In this document: positions 27,332 to 39,434 of the stretch, one piece after another
Layout of the letters: each line of letters starts with the position of its first letter
Numbering within the stretch: the first letter of the stretch is position 1
Origin: Meira nashicola
Taxonomy: Eukaryota; Basidiomycota; Exobasidiomycetes; Exobasidiales; Brachybasidiaceae
Assembly (NCBI GenBank): GCA_001600355.1
Contig: BCJU01000004.1
Location: 1,798,001 to 1,862,000 of the forward strand
Direction of reading: 5' to 3'
Length of the DNA stretch: 64,000 nt
Made by a program: the position numbers and the translations under genes
The notes under the pieces: model-generated
Seen by the model: the letters and a program-made list of their open reading frames with translations, nothing else
Databases searched by the model: none
What the model was told of the DNA's origin: nothing

Positions 27332-30300
27332 ATGAGGAAACAGTTGGATCCACGTATAGCTACATTAATTAGAAATAATGTAGCTTTGAATCATAGATCA
27401 TTTTTCATCTTAGTTGGTGATCATGGAAGAGATCAAGTGGTAAATTTGCATTACCTTCTTTCGCAATCTAGAACGACATCAAGGCCGAGCGTGTTATGGT
27501 GTTATAAAAAAGATCTTGGATTTACAACTCATAGAAAGAAAAGAGAAGCAAAGATAAAGAAAGATATTAAAAGAGGAGTACGTGAAAAAGGTGATGCAAT
27601 GGATCCATTTGAATTATTCGTTAGCGTAACGGATATTCGATATTGCTATTATAAAGATACTCCAAAAATATTGGGAAGAACGTTTGGAATGTTAATCTTG
27701 CAAGATTTTGAAGCAATCACTCCAAATCTTTTAGCACGTACGATTGAAACAGTTGAAGGTGGAGGTGTAGTTGTTTTGCTGTTAAGGACAATGACAAGTT
27801 TACGACAATTATATTCGGTTGCAATGGACGTTCATTCAAAATATCGTTCTTCATTCGATCCTTCAGATCCTGTTGCAAGATTTAACGAACGTTTTCTTCT
27901 TTCACTTTCATCTTCTTCCGATTGTTTGGCTTTGGATGACGAATTAAACGTTTTACCAATTTCAAAAGGTAAAGATATAAGACCATTTGATGAAAATGAT
28001 GGAGCGGAATCTAGTAAATCAGAATTGAAAAGACAAACAGCTAAACAAGAAGAATTACAAAATTTGAGGGATGAACTGGGTCAAACGAGAATTGTCACTG
28101 ATGTGATCAAACATGCAAAAACTTTAGATCAAGCAAGAGCAGTTTTGACAATTCTTGATATTTTGGCTTCTTCCAATTTATCAACAACTGTCACTCTAAC
28201 GGCAGCAAGAGGTAGAGGTAAATCCGCCGCTTTAGGATTATGCATTGCAGCTGCTATAGCACATGGATATTCCAATATTTTTGTTACTTCGCCTTCACCG
28301 GAAAATTTACGTACTTTATTTGAATTCGTATTCAAAGGTTTAGAAGCATTGGATTATGAAGAAGTGGCCGATTGGGATTTACAAAGAGGGACTGGAGAAT
28401 GGAAAGATGTGATTTTACGTGTAAACGTTTTTAGAGGACATCGTCAAACGATTCAATATATTTCACCTAGTGATGCTCATGTTTTAGGACAAGCTGAATT
28501 ACTAGTCATCGATGAAGCTGCTGCTATACCACTTTCTATGGTGAGAAAGTTGATGGGACCTTATTTGGTATTTTTGAGTAGTACAATTAATGGATATGAA
28601 GGTACAGGACGTAGCTTAAGTCTCAAACTTATTCAACAATTAAGAGATAGTGCAGGAGGAAAAGGGAATAAATCGATCGAAAATGGTGGAATGGAAGAAT
28701 CCAATGCAAGTTCGAATGATCACAAAAGTCGTTTGATCACCGCACGTCAATTAAAAGAAGTTTCTCTTCGTGAACCTATTCGATATTCTTCGGGCGATAA
28801 GATTGAATCTTGGTTGCATGAATTATTATGCTTAGATGCGTCATTAACACCTCTTTCAGCAAAAGGTGCTTCACCGCACCCATCAACTTGTCAATTGTTC
28901 ATGATCAACAGAGATGCATTATTCAGTTATCATCCTGCTTCTGAAGCTTTCTTACAACGTATTATGGCTCTTTATGTTTCAAGTCATTACAAAAATTCGC
29001 CAAACGATTTACAACTCATGTCTGATGCACCAGGACATAGAATTTTCGTTTTATTGGCACCCGTTCAAGGATCTTCATTACCTGAACCATTATGTGTTTT
29101 ACAAGTTGCATTAGAAGGAAATATCGGCAGACAATCAGTGTTAAATTCACTTCATCGAGGTCAAAGAGAAGCAGGAGATTTGATCCCTTGGACAATGTCT
29201 CAACAATATCAAGATGCAGAATTTGCAACTTTGAGTGGTGCTAGAATTGTGCGAATTGCAGTTCATCCACATCATGCACGAGAAGGATATGGAACAAGAG
29301 CACTTGAATGTTTACGCAAATTTTATGCTGGTGAATTGTTTGACGCTGATGCAGCTGCTGCTTTGCAAAGTCAAAAAGGATCGGAATCTTTTGATTCTTT
29401 CCGCAAGAATGTTTCGGGTGAAGTGAAACTTCGAGATGCAACTAGAATGCCAGCTTTATTGCAAAGGCTTACGGAATTAGAACCCGATCGATTGGATTGG
29501 TTAGGCGTCTCTTACGGTCTCACTCCTTCTTTGTTCAAATTCTGGAAACAGAGCGGATATGTTCCTCTTTATGTTCGTCAATCACCTAATGACGTTACGG
29601 GAGAATATGGAATGGTACAGTTACGAAGTGTTGAATCAGATTCAAAACCTCCTTCTTGGCTTTGTGCATTCTCTCAAGATTTTGAACGTAGATTTTTATC
29701 TTTATTAGGTTTCAAATTTCGAACTTTTACTTCTATTTCTGCTTTGAGTATACTTCAAGGAGCTGCTTCTGCTGCTCGACATGCTAGTTCAAGCGAAGAA
29801 GTGGAAGAAGTTTCTCAAATAGAAATCGGAAAAGGACCGATCGGAGTGCTTGAATTACGCAGCTTGCTTTCACCCTGGGATATGAAACGATTGGAAGCTT
29901 ATGGAAATAATTTAATCGAATATACAGTCATCTTGGATCTATTACCTACATTAGCATCATTATATTTCACGCATAGGTTACGTGTACCAGATGATGATTC
30001 TTTGGCGGAAGATGCAGATGTACCTGCAAGTGAATCAGGAGAGATCACATTGAGTGGATTACAAAGTGCTATGTTATTAGCACTCGGTCTTCAACGTAAA
30101 GAGCCAAGCGAAGTAGCGAGTGAATTAGACATTGCTCCTGTTCAAGCTTTAGCATTATTTGGTAAAGCAGTAAGAAGGATCGTTGCAAGTTTACGTAGGG
30201 TGGAAAAACAAAAGATTGCACGTTCAATGGCAAATGAAATAGGACAAAGAGCACAAAAAGAATGGAAACCATTACAACAATCTTTATCGGAAGATTTACA

Positions 30301-30586
30301 AAGTGAAGGTTCAAAAATCATTCAAAATGAACAAGAAAAACAAAGATCTGAAACTCAACGTGCATTATTGGATAGTATGGATTTGAGTAAATATGCAATC
30401 GCTAATGACGGTGAAAGAGATTGGACAGAAGCTGAAAGACAAGCTCAAAATTTACAACCTGAAGATATAACATCTGGAAGAAGTACAATCGTAAGCGTCA
30501 AAGGACCTGCGAATGTTAAAGCTACAGAAGAAAAACGTAAACCTAGCACACCTAATTCGGGAAAGAAGAAGAGAAAAATGAATTGA
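27332..30586 (+). CDS. KRE33: RNA cytidine acetyltransferase (NAT10/Kre33)
   Basis: 1084 residues from the ATG at 27332. The frame extends upstream without an ATG, and MRKQLDPRIATLI is the family N-terminus, which fixes the start. Domains in order: DUF1726 with FILVGDHGRDQVVNLHYLL; an ATPase with P-loop ARGRGKSAALG (about 292-302) and Walker B LVIDEAAAIPL (about 392); a GNAT acetyltransferase core with VRIAVHPHHAREGYGTRAL (about 640); and a C-terminal tRNA-binding domain ending in a Lys/Arg-rich tail. By family it makes N4-acetylcytidine in 18S rRNA and, with Tan1, in tRNA, and is essential for small-subunit biogenesis in the nucleolus. All motifs are present. It converges on LIP5, with 91 bp between stops. 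Confidence 0.96.
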   Translation: MRKQLDPRIATLIRNNVALNHRSFFILVGDHGRDQVVNLHYLLSQSRTTSRPSVLWCYKKDLGFTTHRKKREAKIKKDIKRGVREKGDAMDPFELFVSVTDIRYCYYKDTPKILGRTFGMLILQDFEAITPNLLARTIETVEGGGVVVLLLRTMTSLRQLYSVAMDVHSKYRSSFDPSDPVARFNERFLLSLSSSSDCLALDDELNVLPISKGKDIRPFDENDGAESSKSELKRQTAKQEELQNLRDELGQTRIVTDVIKHAKTLDQARAVLTILDILASSNLSTTVTLTAARGRGKSAALGLCIAAAIAHGYSNIFVTSPSPENLRTLFEFVFKGLEALDYEEVADWDLQRGTGEWKDVILRVNVFRGHRQTIQYISPSDAHVLGQAELLVIDEAAAIPLSMVRKLMGPYLVFLSSTINGYEGTGRSLSLKLIQQLRDSAGGKGNKSIENGGMEESNASSNDHKSRLITARQLKEVSLREPIRYSSGDKIESWLHELLCLDASLTPLSAKGASPHPSTCQLFMINRDALFSYHPASEAFLQRIMALYVSSHYKNSPNDLQLMSDAPGHRIFVLLAPVQGSSLPEPLCVLQVALEGNIGRQSVLNSLHRGQREAGDLIPWTMSQQYQDAEFATLSGARIVRIAVHPHHAREGYGTRALECLRKFYAGELFDADAAAALQSQKGSESFDSFRKNVSGEVKLRDATRMPALLQRLTELEPDRLDWLGVSYGLTPSLFKFWKQSGYVPLYVRQSPNDVTGEYGMVQLRSVESDSKPPSWLCAFSQDFERRFLSLLGFKFRTFTSISALSILQGAASAARHASSSEEVEEVSQIEIGKGPIGVLELRSLLSPWDMKRLEAYGNNLIEYTVILDLLPTLASLYFTHRLRVPDDDSLAEDADVPASESGEITLSGLQSAMLLALGLQRKEPSEVASELDIAPVQALALFGKAVRRIVASLRRVEKQKIARSMANEIGQRAQKEWKPLQQSLSEDLQSEGSKIIQNEQEKQRSETQRALLDSMDLSKYAIANDGERDWTEAERQAQNLQPEDITSGRSTIVSVKGPANVKATEEKRKPSTPNSGKKKRKMN

Positions 30587-30677
30587 CGTTGTACATCCCT
30601 TCACTCTCTAGCATTTTACTGATCAATTGTACAATTATTTATGCAATAGAAGTCTACACGTTAAAAAACATCTTTAT

Positions 30678-31976
30678 CTAGATTGTTGCGGAAGCCTTTC
30701 CGGTTGAAGTGTTTGAATCAATAAGAGTAGCTGAGGCTGCTGAACGTTGCTCCAACACATTTTTGATAAAGAATTCACCTGCTTTGTAAGAAGAGCGGAC
30801 CAAAGGACCGCTGGCGACATACAAGAATCCCAATTCTTCAGCAACCTTTTGCCAATGTGCAAAATGATCTGGAGTAAGATATCTTTCAACCTTCATATGA
30901 CGTTTTGTCGGACGCATATACTGGCCAAAAGTGACTACGTCAACATCTGCTGCACGAAGATCGCGCAATGTTTGTTCGATCTCATGTTCTTCTTCACCAC
31001 AGCCCAACATAATACTTGTTTTGGTGATCAAGCCAGGTTTGGCTCTCTTGGCTTGTCGTAAAACTTCTAAACTTTGTCGATATTTTGCCCTACGATCACG
31101 TACGAAAGGCGTTCTACTTTCCACTGTTTCAACATTATGAGCGAAAACATCTAAACCACTAACTGCTACACGAGAGATATCGTCAACCTTTCCTGAGAAA
31201 TCCGGTACGAGTGCTTCGACTAATATTTTTGGTGCCTTTTGCTTGATGCGTGAAATTGTCGATGCAATATGTGCGGAACCTCCATCTAGCAAATCATCTC
31301 GATCGACTGACGTTAATACAATGTATCCCAAACCCCATCGTGAAATTGCTTCTGCTGTATTTTCAGGTTCGTGAGGATCTAGTGGACCAGGCGCTCTAGA
31401 TGTCTTGACGGAACAGAATCTGCAACCTCGCGTGCATGTATCTCCCATCAACATGATCGTAGCTGTTGCTTTATCCTTTCCTCCTTCTCCTCCCCAACAT
31501 TCTCCGATATTTGGACACCTTGCTTCTTCACAAACTGTACTTAATCCTAAAGCACGTACATCTTTGCGAATTTTGTTAAACGTTGCACCTGTAGGAATGC
31601 TTGTTTTTAAATAAGAAGGTAACCTTGGCTCTCCTGTTCTTCCTAATCGTACTCTCTCTGCACTTTTACCCGCTTTTTCGTCAATAGCAAATCCATCAAT
31701 CGTCAAACCTTCATCGCTTACATCTTGTGCTAATTTAGCACGAAATGCTTTCATGCGATCCGAAGGAGCTTTTTCATCTAAAGATGAAAGTGGGGGTGGC
31801 GAAGATGTAGAAGCAAGGTTGCGAGAAGCGATGCTGCGAATAGCAAGAGCTCCTCTTGATGAGCCTGCTATCCTGAATGTTGATGGTCCAATTATAGAAG
31901 ACATTATTTGGCAAGTCTCACCTATATTGTCGGTGAAAGTGATGGAGGGAAGAGGCACAATTCCTAACCGACTCAT
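30678..31976 (-). CDS. LIP5: Lipoyl synthase, mitochondrial
   Basis: 432 residues from the outermost ATG. It is a radical-SAM enzyme with two Fe-S clusters: the auxiliary cluster Cys149, Cys154 and Cys160 in [12 protein letters not shown], and the radical-SAM CxxxCxxC Cys181, Cys185 and Cys188 in CTRGCRFC. The conserved RSSY near the C-terminus supplies the Ser ligand. By family it inserts two sulfurs into octanoyl groups of pyruvate dehydrogenase and glycine cleavage subunits. A second in-frame ATG at 31904 (Met25) starts a better presequence, rich in Arg and Ser and free of acids, whereas the first 24 residues include Asp and Glu. The true start may therefore be 31904. I give the longer frame as the outer limit. 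Confidence 0.95.
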   Translation of the reverse strand: MSRLGIVPLPSITFTDNIGETCQIMSSIIGPSTFRIAGSSRGALAIRSIASRNLASTSSPPPLSSLDEKAPSDRMKAFRAKLAQDVSDEGLTIDGFAIDEKAGKSAERVRLGRTGEPRLPSYLKTSIPTGATFNKIRKDVRALGLSTVCEEARCPNIGECWGGEGGKDKATATIMLMGDTCTRGCRFCSVKTSRAPGPLDPHEPENTAEAISRWGLGYIVLTSVDRDDLLDGGSAHIASTISRIKQKAPKILVEALVPDFSGKVDDISRVAVSGLDVFAHNVETVESRTPFVRDRRAKYRQSLEVLRQAKRAKPGLITKTSIMLGCGEEEHEIEQTLRDLRAADVDVVTFGQYMRPTKRHMKVERYLTPDHFAHWQKVAEELGFLYVASGPLVRSSYKAGEFFIKNVLEQRSAASATLIDSNTSTGKASATI

Positions 31977-32364
31977 TAACTAGTTTAACTATTTTTTGAT
32001 TCGCCCCAAATTTCCCAACTAAGCCCGAACGGATGCCCCGCCACAATCAACACACCCAAAAGCCAAAATTGAATTCTGGAATCTGTATATGTAATCAACT
32101 TTTACGCTAGGCATTTTCGGCCGAAAACAAGAAACACAGAACGCGAATAAATGGCTTCTATGATATTCCAACATTAAGAAGCTAAATCTTCAAAAAGGTG
32201 TTTAAAAGCCAAAGCTTAAGGTAAAAATGGAAAATTCAAGTGCACTGGAACAGAGTGTTGGTTCGTATTTTGCGCGCACGCACGTAACACTTTCTTAGCA
32301 AATGTTCACCCTTTCTTGTTGATCACAACGATCTGAGTGGAAAGACATTGTTCAATATCAAAAA
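31977..32364. promoter_or_regulatory. Divergent promoter region, LIP5/CCT6
   Basis: 388 bp between divergent ATGs. It contains a GCGCGCACGCACG patch at about 32271-32283. No TATA box recognised. Confidence 0.4.
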
Positions 32365-34071
32365 ATGTCTTCATTGGAATTGCTCAACCCTCGTGCTGAG
32401 TCTGTTAGACGTCAACAGGCTTTACAAGTTAATACTCAAGGTGCGATTGGAATATCTAACGTATTGAAAAATAGTTTAGGTCCAAATGGTGCAGTGAAAT
32501 TATTGGTGGACGGAAGTGGAAATTTGAGAGTATCAAAAAGTGGAAGTGTTTTGTTGAAAGAGATGCAAATCACTAATCCTACAGCAAGTATGATCGCTCG
32601 TACTGCTGTTGCACAAGATGATCAATGTGGAGATGGAACGACATCGGTTGTTTTATTGGTAGGAGAATTACTCAAACAAGCTGATAGATATATTCAAGAA
32701 GGCGTTCATCCTCGTGTAATTTCGGAAGGTTTCGAAGCGGCAAAAGAAGGTGCTTTGAAATTCTTGGAAACATTTAAGAAATCACCTAAATTAGATCGTT
32801 CTATTTTGGTCACAGTTGCACACACTTCTCTTTCGACAAAGATTCATAGCAAATTAGCCGAACATTTAGCTGGTGATATCGTTGATGCAGTCCTAGCAAT
32901 CAAGCCATCGACATCTACCACAATTGCAGTACCACCAAAACCAGCAGCTGATGGTTCATCTGAAAAGGTGGATGAATGGCAAGTGTCAGACCCAATCGAC
33001 CTGCATATGGTTGAAATCATGAAGATGCAACACCGTAGCGAAACAGATACCCATCTAATCAGAGGTTTAGTCTTAGATCATGGAGCAAGACATGCCGATA
33101 TGCCAAAGCGTGTAGAGAATGCATACGTTCTCACATTGAACGTCAGCTTGGAATACGAAAAGACAGAAGTTAATTCAAGTTTCTTCTACTCTTCAGCTGA
33201 ACAAAGAGAGAAATTGGTCGAATCAGAACGTCGATTTGTTGACAGCAAATTGAAAAAGATTATCGAATTGAAGGAAGCAGTATGTGATAGTAATGTTGGA
33301 GACAAGGATGAAAAGAAGAAAGGCTTTGTCATCTTTAACCAAAAGGGTATTGACCCAATGTCTTTAGATGTTTTGGCTAAACATGGAATTTTAGCTCTAC
33401 GCAGAGCAAAGAGAAGAAATATGGAACGTCTACAACTATGTTGCGGAGGAATGGCGATGAACTCAGTCGATGACTTGACTCCAGAAGTTTTGGGTTATGC
33501 CGGATTAGTGTATGAACATACATTAGGAGAGGAAAAGTTCACCTTTGTTGAAGATACGAAAGAACCAAAGAGTGTCACTCTACTCATCAAAGGTCCTAAT
33601 GCTCATACAATTCAACAAATTCACGATTCCGTTCGTGGAGGATTACGTGCGGTCAAACATACGATCGAAGATAATGCTTTGGTGCCAGGAGGTGGTGCAT
33701 TCCAAATCGCAGCTGCTCAATATTTGATGGACGTTGTGAAGAAAGAAGCAAAAGGACGCGCTAAATTAGGAGTTCAAGCATTCGCAGACGCATTACTCAT
33801 TATTCCCAAAACACTTGCTTCTAATGGTGGATTTGACGTTCAAGATGTGATTGTTGCATTACAAGAAGAATATGCGGATGGAAATATTGTTGGTTTAGAT
33901 TTAAAGACTGGAGAGCCAACGGATGTGATTACACAAGGTATTTGGGATCAATATCGTACCCTTCGACATGCTCTTCATAGTTGTTCGGTGATTGCATCGA
34001 ATATTTTATCCGTTGACGAAATCTTACGAGCAGGACGAAGTTCACTCAAGAATGAGCAACCAGGTCCATAA
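32365..34071 (+). CDS. CCT6: CCT/TRiC chaperonin subunit zeta
   Basis: 568 residues, a full-length group II chaperonin subunit. Zeta identity rests on [38 protein letters not shown] and the general layout. By family it is one of eight subunits of the cytosolic TRiC ring that folds actin, tubulin and propeller proteins. GDGTT (89-93) is intact. Two residues are unusual. The Asp in the usual TKDG loop is Ser59 (reads SKSG), and the Asp in the usual RDGLRA motif is Gly425 (reads RGGLRA). Both positions normally serve ATP hydrolysis. The frame is otherwise intact, so this is a functional gene with an altered active site rather than a pseudogene. It is divergent from LIP5. Confidence 0.94.
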   Translation: MSSLELLNPRAESVRRQQALQVNTQGAIGISNVLKNSLGPNGAVKLLVDGSGNLRVSKSGSVLLKEMQITNPTASMIARTAVAQDDQCGDGTTSVVLLVGELLKQADRYIQEGVHPRVISEGFEAAKEGALKFLETFKKSPKLDRSILVTVAHTSLSTKIHSKLAEHLAGDIVDAVLAIKPSTSTTIAVPPKPAADGSSEKVDEWQVSDPIDLHMVEIMKMQHRSETDTHLIRGLVLDHGARHADMPKRVENAYVLTLNVSLEYEKTEVNSSFFYSSAEQREKLVESERRFVDSKLKKIIELKEAVCDSNVGDKDEKKKGFVIFNQKGIDPMSLDVLAKHGILALRRAKRRNMERLQLCCGGMAMNSVDDLTPEVLGYAGLVYEHTLGEEKFTFVEDTKEPKSVTLLIKGPNAHTIQQIHDSVRGGLRAVKHTIEDNALVPGGGAFQIAAAQYLMDVVKKEAKGRAKLGVQAFADALLIIPKTLASNGGFDVQDVIVALQEEYADGNIVGLDLKTGEPTDVITQGIWDQYRTLRHALHSCSVIASNILSVDEILRAGRSSLKNEQPGP

Positions 34072-37000
34072 AGGTGGGGAAAAAGAGAGAGAAAATCCAA
34101 AGCATTTTGTATAATTTACGTCAATGCCATCATTTCATTAGAATTTAGGATCAATTGCCAGAATGTCCAACTCACGTGGACGATGTTATCCCTCCCGTTT
34201 TCGGGATTTTATTTAGACAGGCTAAAATAGCTTTCTTTTACCGGGATTTGAGAAGAACGGAACAGGAACTTTGTCTTCTCTGCCACAATTGATCTCCTTA
34301 CTTGAGATAGTGAACGATGACATGAAGCTATGTATGTACTAAGTCATTCCACCGGATAAACAAGGGTCTTCTGTGTAATGTGGGATACCTTGCTTGGGGG
34401 CGTAATCTTATTAAAAGAACAAAGGCCAGACTGCTGTCAGGGATTAAACTAATCTTTTTAGAAGGGAATCGACAACGTTCCTGCATTTTTGCAATTCTGT
34501 GTAAGTCATAGGTATGTATTCTATATGCATTCAAGGCACGCATAACGAGCAAAGTTGAACGGCCGCACGCGTGTCAAGTGTGGTAGACTATGTCCCATGC
34601 GTCTTAATTGATTAGCAATGTAAGGGATAACATATGTATGTAAGCCTCATATATGCAGGAACTGTAGACGTATGGAATAATAAGCTTAGGCGTGTGCATG
34701 TTCGTAATCTTTCTTTGATCCCCACAAACTCGAACACTGCTTTGTCAAAAAAAGACAGAGCAATGTTTGTCGAGATGCAACGGTGACCTGCGAAAAATAA
34801 TTCTATACCGATAGAAGATATGAGCAAAATTATACAAAAAGTTTATCATAATAGTGTAAAAGGTTTCACAATGGTAAGAATCAGAGTGAGAAAATAAAAA
34901 ACGGAGAAAGACCGGATCATCGGAAAGAGATTGTTATCAATCAATCATTATAATAAACTCTTTCCATTCGGGTCGATCAAATTGTTTAAAAAACGATATA
35001 TGTACGTAAATGAAACGGAATATACATCTGTTTGAAAATCTGGTAAAATGATGCAACGGAACCGCATAGAATTTATATTGGTAATTGAAATTGAAAGATT
35101 ATGTGCAGGTACTTTGTCTCTGTGATGATCGTAAATTGTTTGAACGCAATAGCATGTGCATGAACATCTTTATTTGCGAAAATTTCCGGGCGGCTAAAAA
35201 AAGGAAATTAAGAAAGGTACGTAGGTACACAATGTGCATACATTAGACGATCGTTCCTGCATATTGAAAAATGTGTACTGGCGCATATTGACTACACAAG
35301 TGTTATTCTGCCAGATAAAAAAAATCTAAAAGAATTTCGAATCTTTTCATTTTGGTATACTTTCCCACACAGGAATAATGACTGATCACAATACACATGT
35401 ATGCACAAATAACAGATAGATTCCATGTATGGTAAAAATCTTATTCAAATAATGAAGTGTATGTACATATGACATTCCATCCATTGATGCACATGCAAAG
35501 TGCCTTTCATCGATCATTCATCTTTGTTGATCTATTTGGGTAAGGAAACCTAAAGTTTCTGACTCCGAGAAAAGGCCGATCTTTTGTTCGAAATCATGAT
35601 AGACGACAGTCATTGTTTATGACAATCACACAATGACGAATGCTATGCAGGGGGATATATAGTGATTGTCTACCTGAATTCCCGCTTTATTCTCAGACAT
35701 CAAAGTTCATTCACCGCTTTCCAATTAAGTATAGCCTTATGTACATTCATCATATCAATCTTATACTTTTACCCGCGGGAGTTTGGTTGTATGTATATAC
35801 GCACACACATACTTACATTCATGTATTCAACTCCTTTGTTTATTAAATGCTGCAATGCAGTGTCAGGTTATCTATTAATTTCCAAAGAAGGACGAAAGGA
35901 ACCGAACACCCATTACAATAAAAGGCGGGGTTTGGATTTTAATTCAATTTATGCAACTCAATAAATATTAAAAAAAAGAAGCAGAAAAAAAGGTACAAAT
36001 GAACAGCTGCACCAGAGAACCGGGAACCGAAGCTGTGCTTTGCTTTTTATTTTTTTTTCACTGAGTAATCAATTCATTACACGCGGCGGCCAAGAAATGG
36101 AAAGTTAGGGCCGATCAAGCAAGCACACCGACGCACAAGCTCAGCGTATGCGTGCGCATTTCTATAGGTATTATGCCTTGTGAAACATAATGGAACGTTG
36201 TCAACAGCGCACGGCGCGCGGGCGCTTCCCTCATGCACCTTCCCAGACCGCCGTGTTCCCCCCCTTTCCGCCCTTTCTTTTCTAAAAGTTGGCGTCTACA
36301 TGCATGCACTTCAGCAAAAGGAGAGATTTTTTCTTGATAAAACCCAATTCACCGGCAAATACGGAATTGTTGCGAGATGCTTTGCTTTGCGTGCGTGTAT
36401 GCATGCACGAGAACAGAAAAATGGTAAATTAAGAAAGTCGAAAGATGCCTGGAATGTGTTTATGGAATTCAATTTGTGCCGAAAGGCCCCTTTCCAAAAA
36501 AAAATCTTGATTTTCATTAGAGCAGCTCTTTCGGATCAAAGTTTTAGCTATTGAACAATAGCGTGTAATCTATTATTCCCGGCACTGGTTTAGAAGCAAC
36601 AAAAATAGGATGTATCAGTGTTTAAAAAAAAAGTCAAAATAGGGAGTTCCATACACATACCGAGTATATTCCAACTCATGCAGGTAAGAAAGCAACATAA
36701 AAAGAAAGAACGGGAAGTACGTACGTATGTGCGTAAACATCATACAGAAGCACAAGTCAAGTCTTTTTATTCTCTCCCGATTCTTGCCCGAAACAATGTT
36801 ACAGTTCTTTCGTGCGTGAGTGTGAGTGTGTGTGTGATTGCTTCTTTTGAACGATAAATCCTATTCAAGGCGGCGCTATCCTCTCCAACCTATGAATGTA
36901 TGTATTCTCCTAAACATTAATTGCTTCATCTTTCCATGCCTTCCTTTTCATCTTCAACTCTATCATCCTGAAAGTCCTTTCGTCGCTAAAGGTATCAAAA

Positions 37001-37154
37001 AGAGATCGTTCGTACGACTGAAAAATAACGACGAAAATAACAACAACAACAACAACACGATACATGTCAACATAATTCTTTGTTAATGGCATACACGCAA
37101 CAAGATGTCTTTTTAGAAAGTCAATAAAAGAAGAAAAAAGTTGAATCATTCATA
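34072..37154. other. Long non-coding stretch upstream of the GPCR gene
   Basis: 3.1 kb without a supported gene. It contains many alternating-purine/pyrimidine motifs (ACATATGTATGTA near 34630, TACGTAGGTAC near 35218, ACGTACGTATGTGCG near 36718), a GTGAGTGTGAGTGTG microsatellite near 36815 and an (AAC)n tract near 37040-37056. Probably a large promoter plus leader of the GPCR gene, and the CCT6 3' end. Confidence 0.5.
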
Positions 37155-39434
37155 ATGCATTTGCACAGCCAAGCAGCCAAGGATGTTTCTGCTTCTAGCA
37201 GTTCATCTTGGTCAAAGGCAAGTGCAAGTGGTAGTTCGATACGGCTATCGAAAACAATCACGACAAAAGTGAAATCTATTTTCACTTCACCTACATCGAT
37301 GGCATTTATTCAAACAACAAAGCACAGTTTATTGATGAAACGAAAATACGTCAATCCTCATAGTCAAGATATCGTAGATCTTTGTATCTGCATTGCATCC
37401 ATCATTGGAGCATTGACGATCATTATACCGTATTGCATTAATAGAAGAAGTAGAAAGCTACGGCATGCTCTCATTTTGGGTTTAGCAACTTCGGATTTAG
37501 TATCAAGTTTGATCATCACTACAACAACTTCTTTCTTAATAGCAAACGGAAATTTAACCCGTGCGACTAAATTTTGCACTTTTGCCGGTTTCATCTTTTC
37601 ATCCTCTATATGGACACAACATCTTTGGAACTTAAGCATTGCTGGAATCACGTATATGATTCTCGTTCATCCACTTTCTCCTTTTGTCTCAAATGTGGAA
37701 AGGCATCTAGTTTGGCTTTGGCCTGCGTTTTGGTCAATCGCTTTTATCGCAAATGGAATCACTTGGAGGTATATCGGCTTCACAAACGTGGATGGTTATT
37801 GCACATACAATCCTAGACATGGAGGGGAATATTTCTCAACCGTTTTCAACTTTGTTCCGCGTGCATTAGTGGTGATTGTGATTATAGTCTTATACACCCA
37901 TTTATTCTTCTTTTTGAGAAGGATTAATTTATTCTCTGCAGTCACTTCAACCGATCGATCAAGAAGAGTTTCAAGCTTGACAACCAGCAATCAAGGTCAA
38001 ATGCGTAACGTATCCGAATCTTCCGCTCCTGGCCGTCCAGTAAAAGGTGCATTAGGAAGAAGTGCGTCCAAACTCTTTTCGCAAGTACGTAGAACTCATT
38101 CTATCTCTACAACACCTCAACAAGCACCTTCTATCAATCCACCAGATAGCGATATAACCAAAAGAAACGGAAGCTCTTCCACACAAGGAAAAGCTTCTGT
38201 GGTTTCGCCTACTCTACCACATTTGAACAAGGTGAACAACATTCAAATGATCGATGGTACTACTACACCAGCAGAAGTTTCACCAAAGTCAAGAACATTG
38301 AACGAAGATGAATCAGAATTCGAACGACAACAACAGGTGCAAGCGAATGACAATAGTACAGCATCAGCTCAGAAGCCAATTGGCTCTTCACCTTATGCAT
38401 CTTTGCAACGCCCAAATACGGCCACACTCTCATCTCGTCCAGCAGTTCCTATGCTCAACATGCGTAGACCGCTAACAGCACCTGAGTCTAATAACGATAG
38501 CCGTTCAGACATCGATTTGGAATCATTGAACGATCGATCAATTCAACGTAGAAATGAATTGGGCGTTTTTGATAATTTGAATGGAGATGTAAGTTCAGAT
38601 GATCTTTTTAAGCCAATGGCAGTTCGTCGTGATGTGCGTGATTTTGGAATGACAAGTCCACCACAAGAACATCTTCGACACGTTTCACTTTCACCAGTCG
38701 GTGTTAAATTGGCAAGAAAGGCAAACTCTTCACCTGTTCAACAAGCTGCGAATGTAGAAGAGGTGCAAAGTTCAACCTTACACTTCGCCAACGAACAAGG
38801 TAATGCCAGTTCAGATGTTCCTGCCTCGGTCACATATGAAGATTTACTCGGACCGGAATGGCAATGGGGCATGCCTGTGAATCAAGATGGAAAGCTACAA
38901 CAACAACAGCCAATCAAAGGGTCGGAGAACAACGAACAACGATCTACTTCGGGCACAGCTGACAGAAGGAGATCTTCTCGTTGGACTGTTTGGTATCCTA
39001 GCCGTGAAAGAGGAGTAGGAACAAACAGTTATGGCAGTTCAACAGAAGAAAACGGAGTTGAAGCGATTGGAAGTACTTTGAATAGACAAGCGAGTGTGCT
39101 CTTACTACTTTATCCAGCCGTTTACGTTTTGTTATTCAGCGTTTCAATAATTCGAATCATTGTTGATATCAGTAATCAAACAAACAAAACTGTTGATATT
39201 CGAAGAAACAGTGATGCTCTTCATTCGATCGCACGTTGGACAATTTTTGCACAAGGTGCAATTGATGCTCTCGTTTTCCAATTGATCGAAAGACAATTCC
39301 GTAGAAGGATGAAGAGAAAGAGAAGAATTGCAGCAGGTGAAAAGGTTGAAGATGTTTGGTTGATAAGAATGTTGAAAAGGCTCAATTCGTCAGAGAAAAA
39401 GCCAAAAAAACAATTAACGAAAGAATTCAAATAA
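37155..39434 (+). CDS. Git3/Gpr1-type G-protein-coupled receptor
   Basis: 759 residues. A Ser-rich N-terminus (1-70) precedes five membrane segments at about 73-95, 104-128, 140-170, 184-203 and 228-254. A very long third intracellular loop (about 255-645) follows, then two more segments at about 646-672 and 690-712 and a basic tail (RRRMKRKRR). Cys141 and Cys216 are placed for the usual extracellular disulfide. The huge loop with TM6-TM7 near the C-terminus is the layout of fungal Git3/Gpr1 nutrient receptors, which signal through a Gpa2-type G-alpha to cAMP/PKA. Related basidiomycete receptors sense amino acids or sugars. The ligand cannot be read from the sequence. About 3 kb of upstream non-coding DNA suggests complex regulation. 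Confidence 0.85.
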   Translation: MHLHSQAAKDVSASSSSSWSKASASGSSIRLSKTITTKVKSIFTSPTSMAFIQTTKHSLLMKRKYVNPHSQDIVDLCICIASIIGALTIIIPYCINRRSRKLRHALILGLATSDLVSSLIITTTTSFLIANGNLTRATKFCTFAGFIFSSSIWTQHLWNLSIAGITYMILVHPLSPFVSNVERHLVWLWPAFWSIAFIANGITWRYIGFTNVDGYCTYNPRHGGEYFSTVFNFVPRALVVIVIIVLYTHLFFFLRRINLFSAVTSTDRSRRVSSLTTSNQGQMRNVSESSAPGRPVKGALGRSASKLFSQVRRTHSISTTPQQAPSINPPDSDITKRNGSSSTQGKASVVSPTLPHLNKVNNIQMIDGTTTPAEVSPKSRTLNEDESEFERQQQVQANDNSTASAQKPIGSSPYASLQRPNTATLSSRPAVPMLNMRRPLTAPESNNDSRSDIDLESLNDRSIQRRNELGVFDNLNGDVSSDDLFKPMAVRRDVRDFGMTSPPQEHLRHVSLSPVGVKLARKANSSPVQQAANVEEVQSSTLHFANEQGNASSDVPASVTYEDLLGPEWQWGMPVNQDGKLQQQQPIKGSENNEQRSTSGTADRRRSSRWTVWYPSRERGVGTNSYGSSTEENGVEAIGSTLNRQASVLLLLYPAVYVLLFSVSIIRIIVDISNQTNKTVDIRRNSDALHSIARWTIFAQGAIDALVFQLIERQFRRRMKRKRRIAAGEKVEDVWLIRMLKRLNSSEKKPKKQLTKEFK

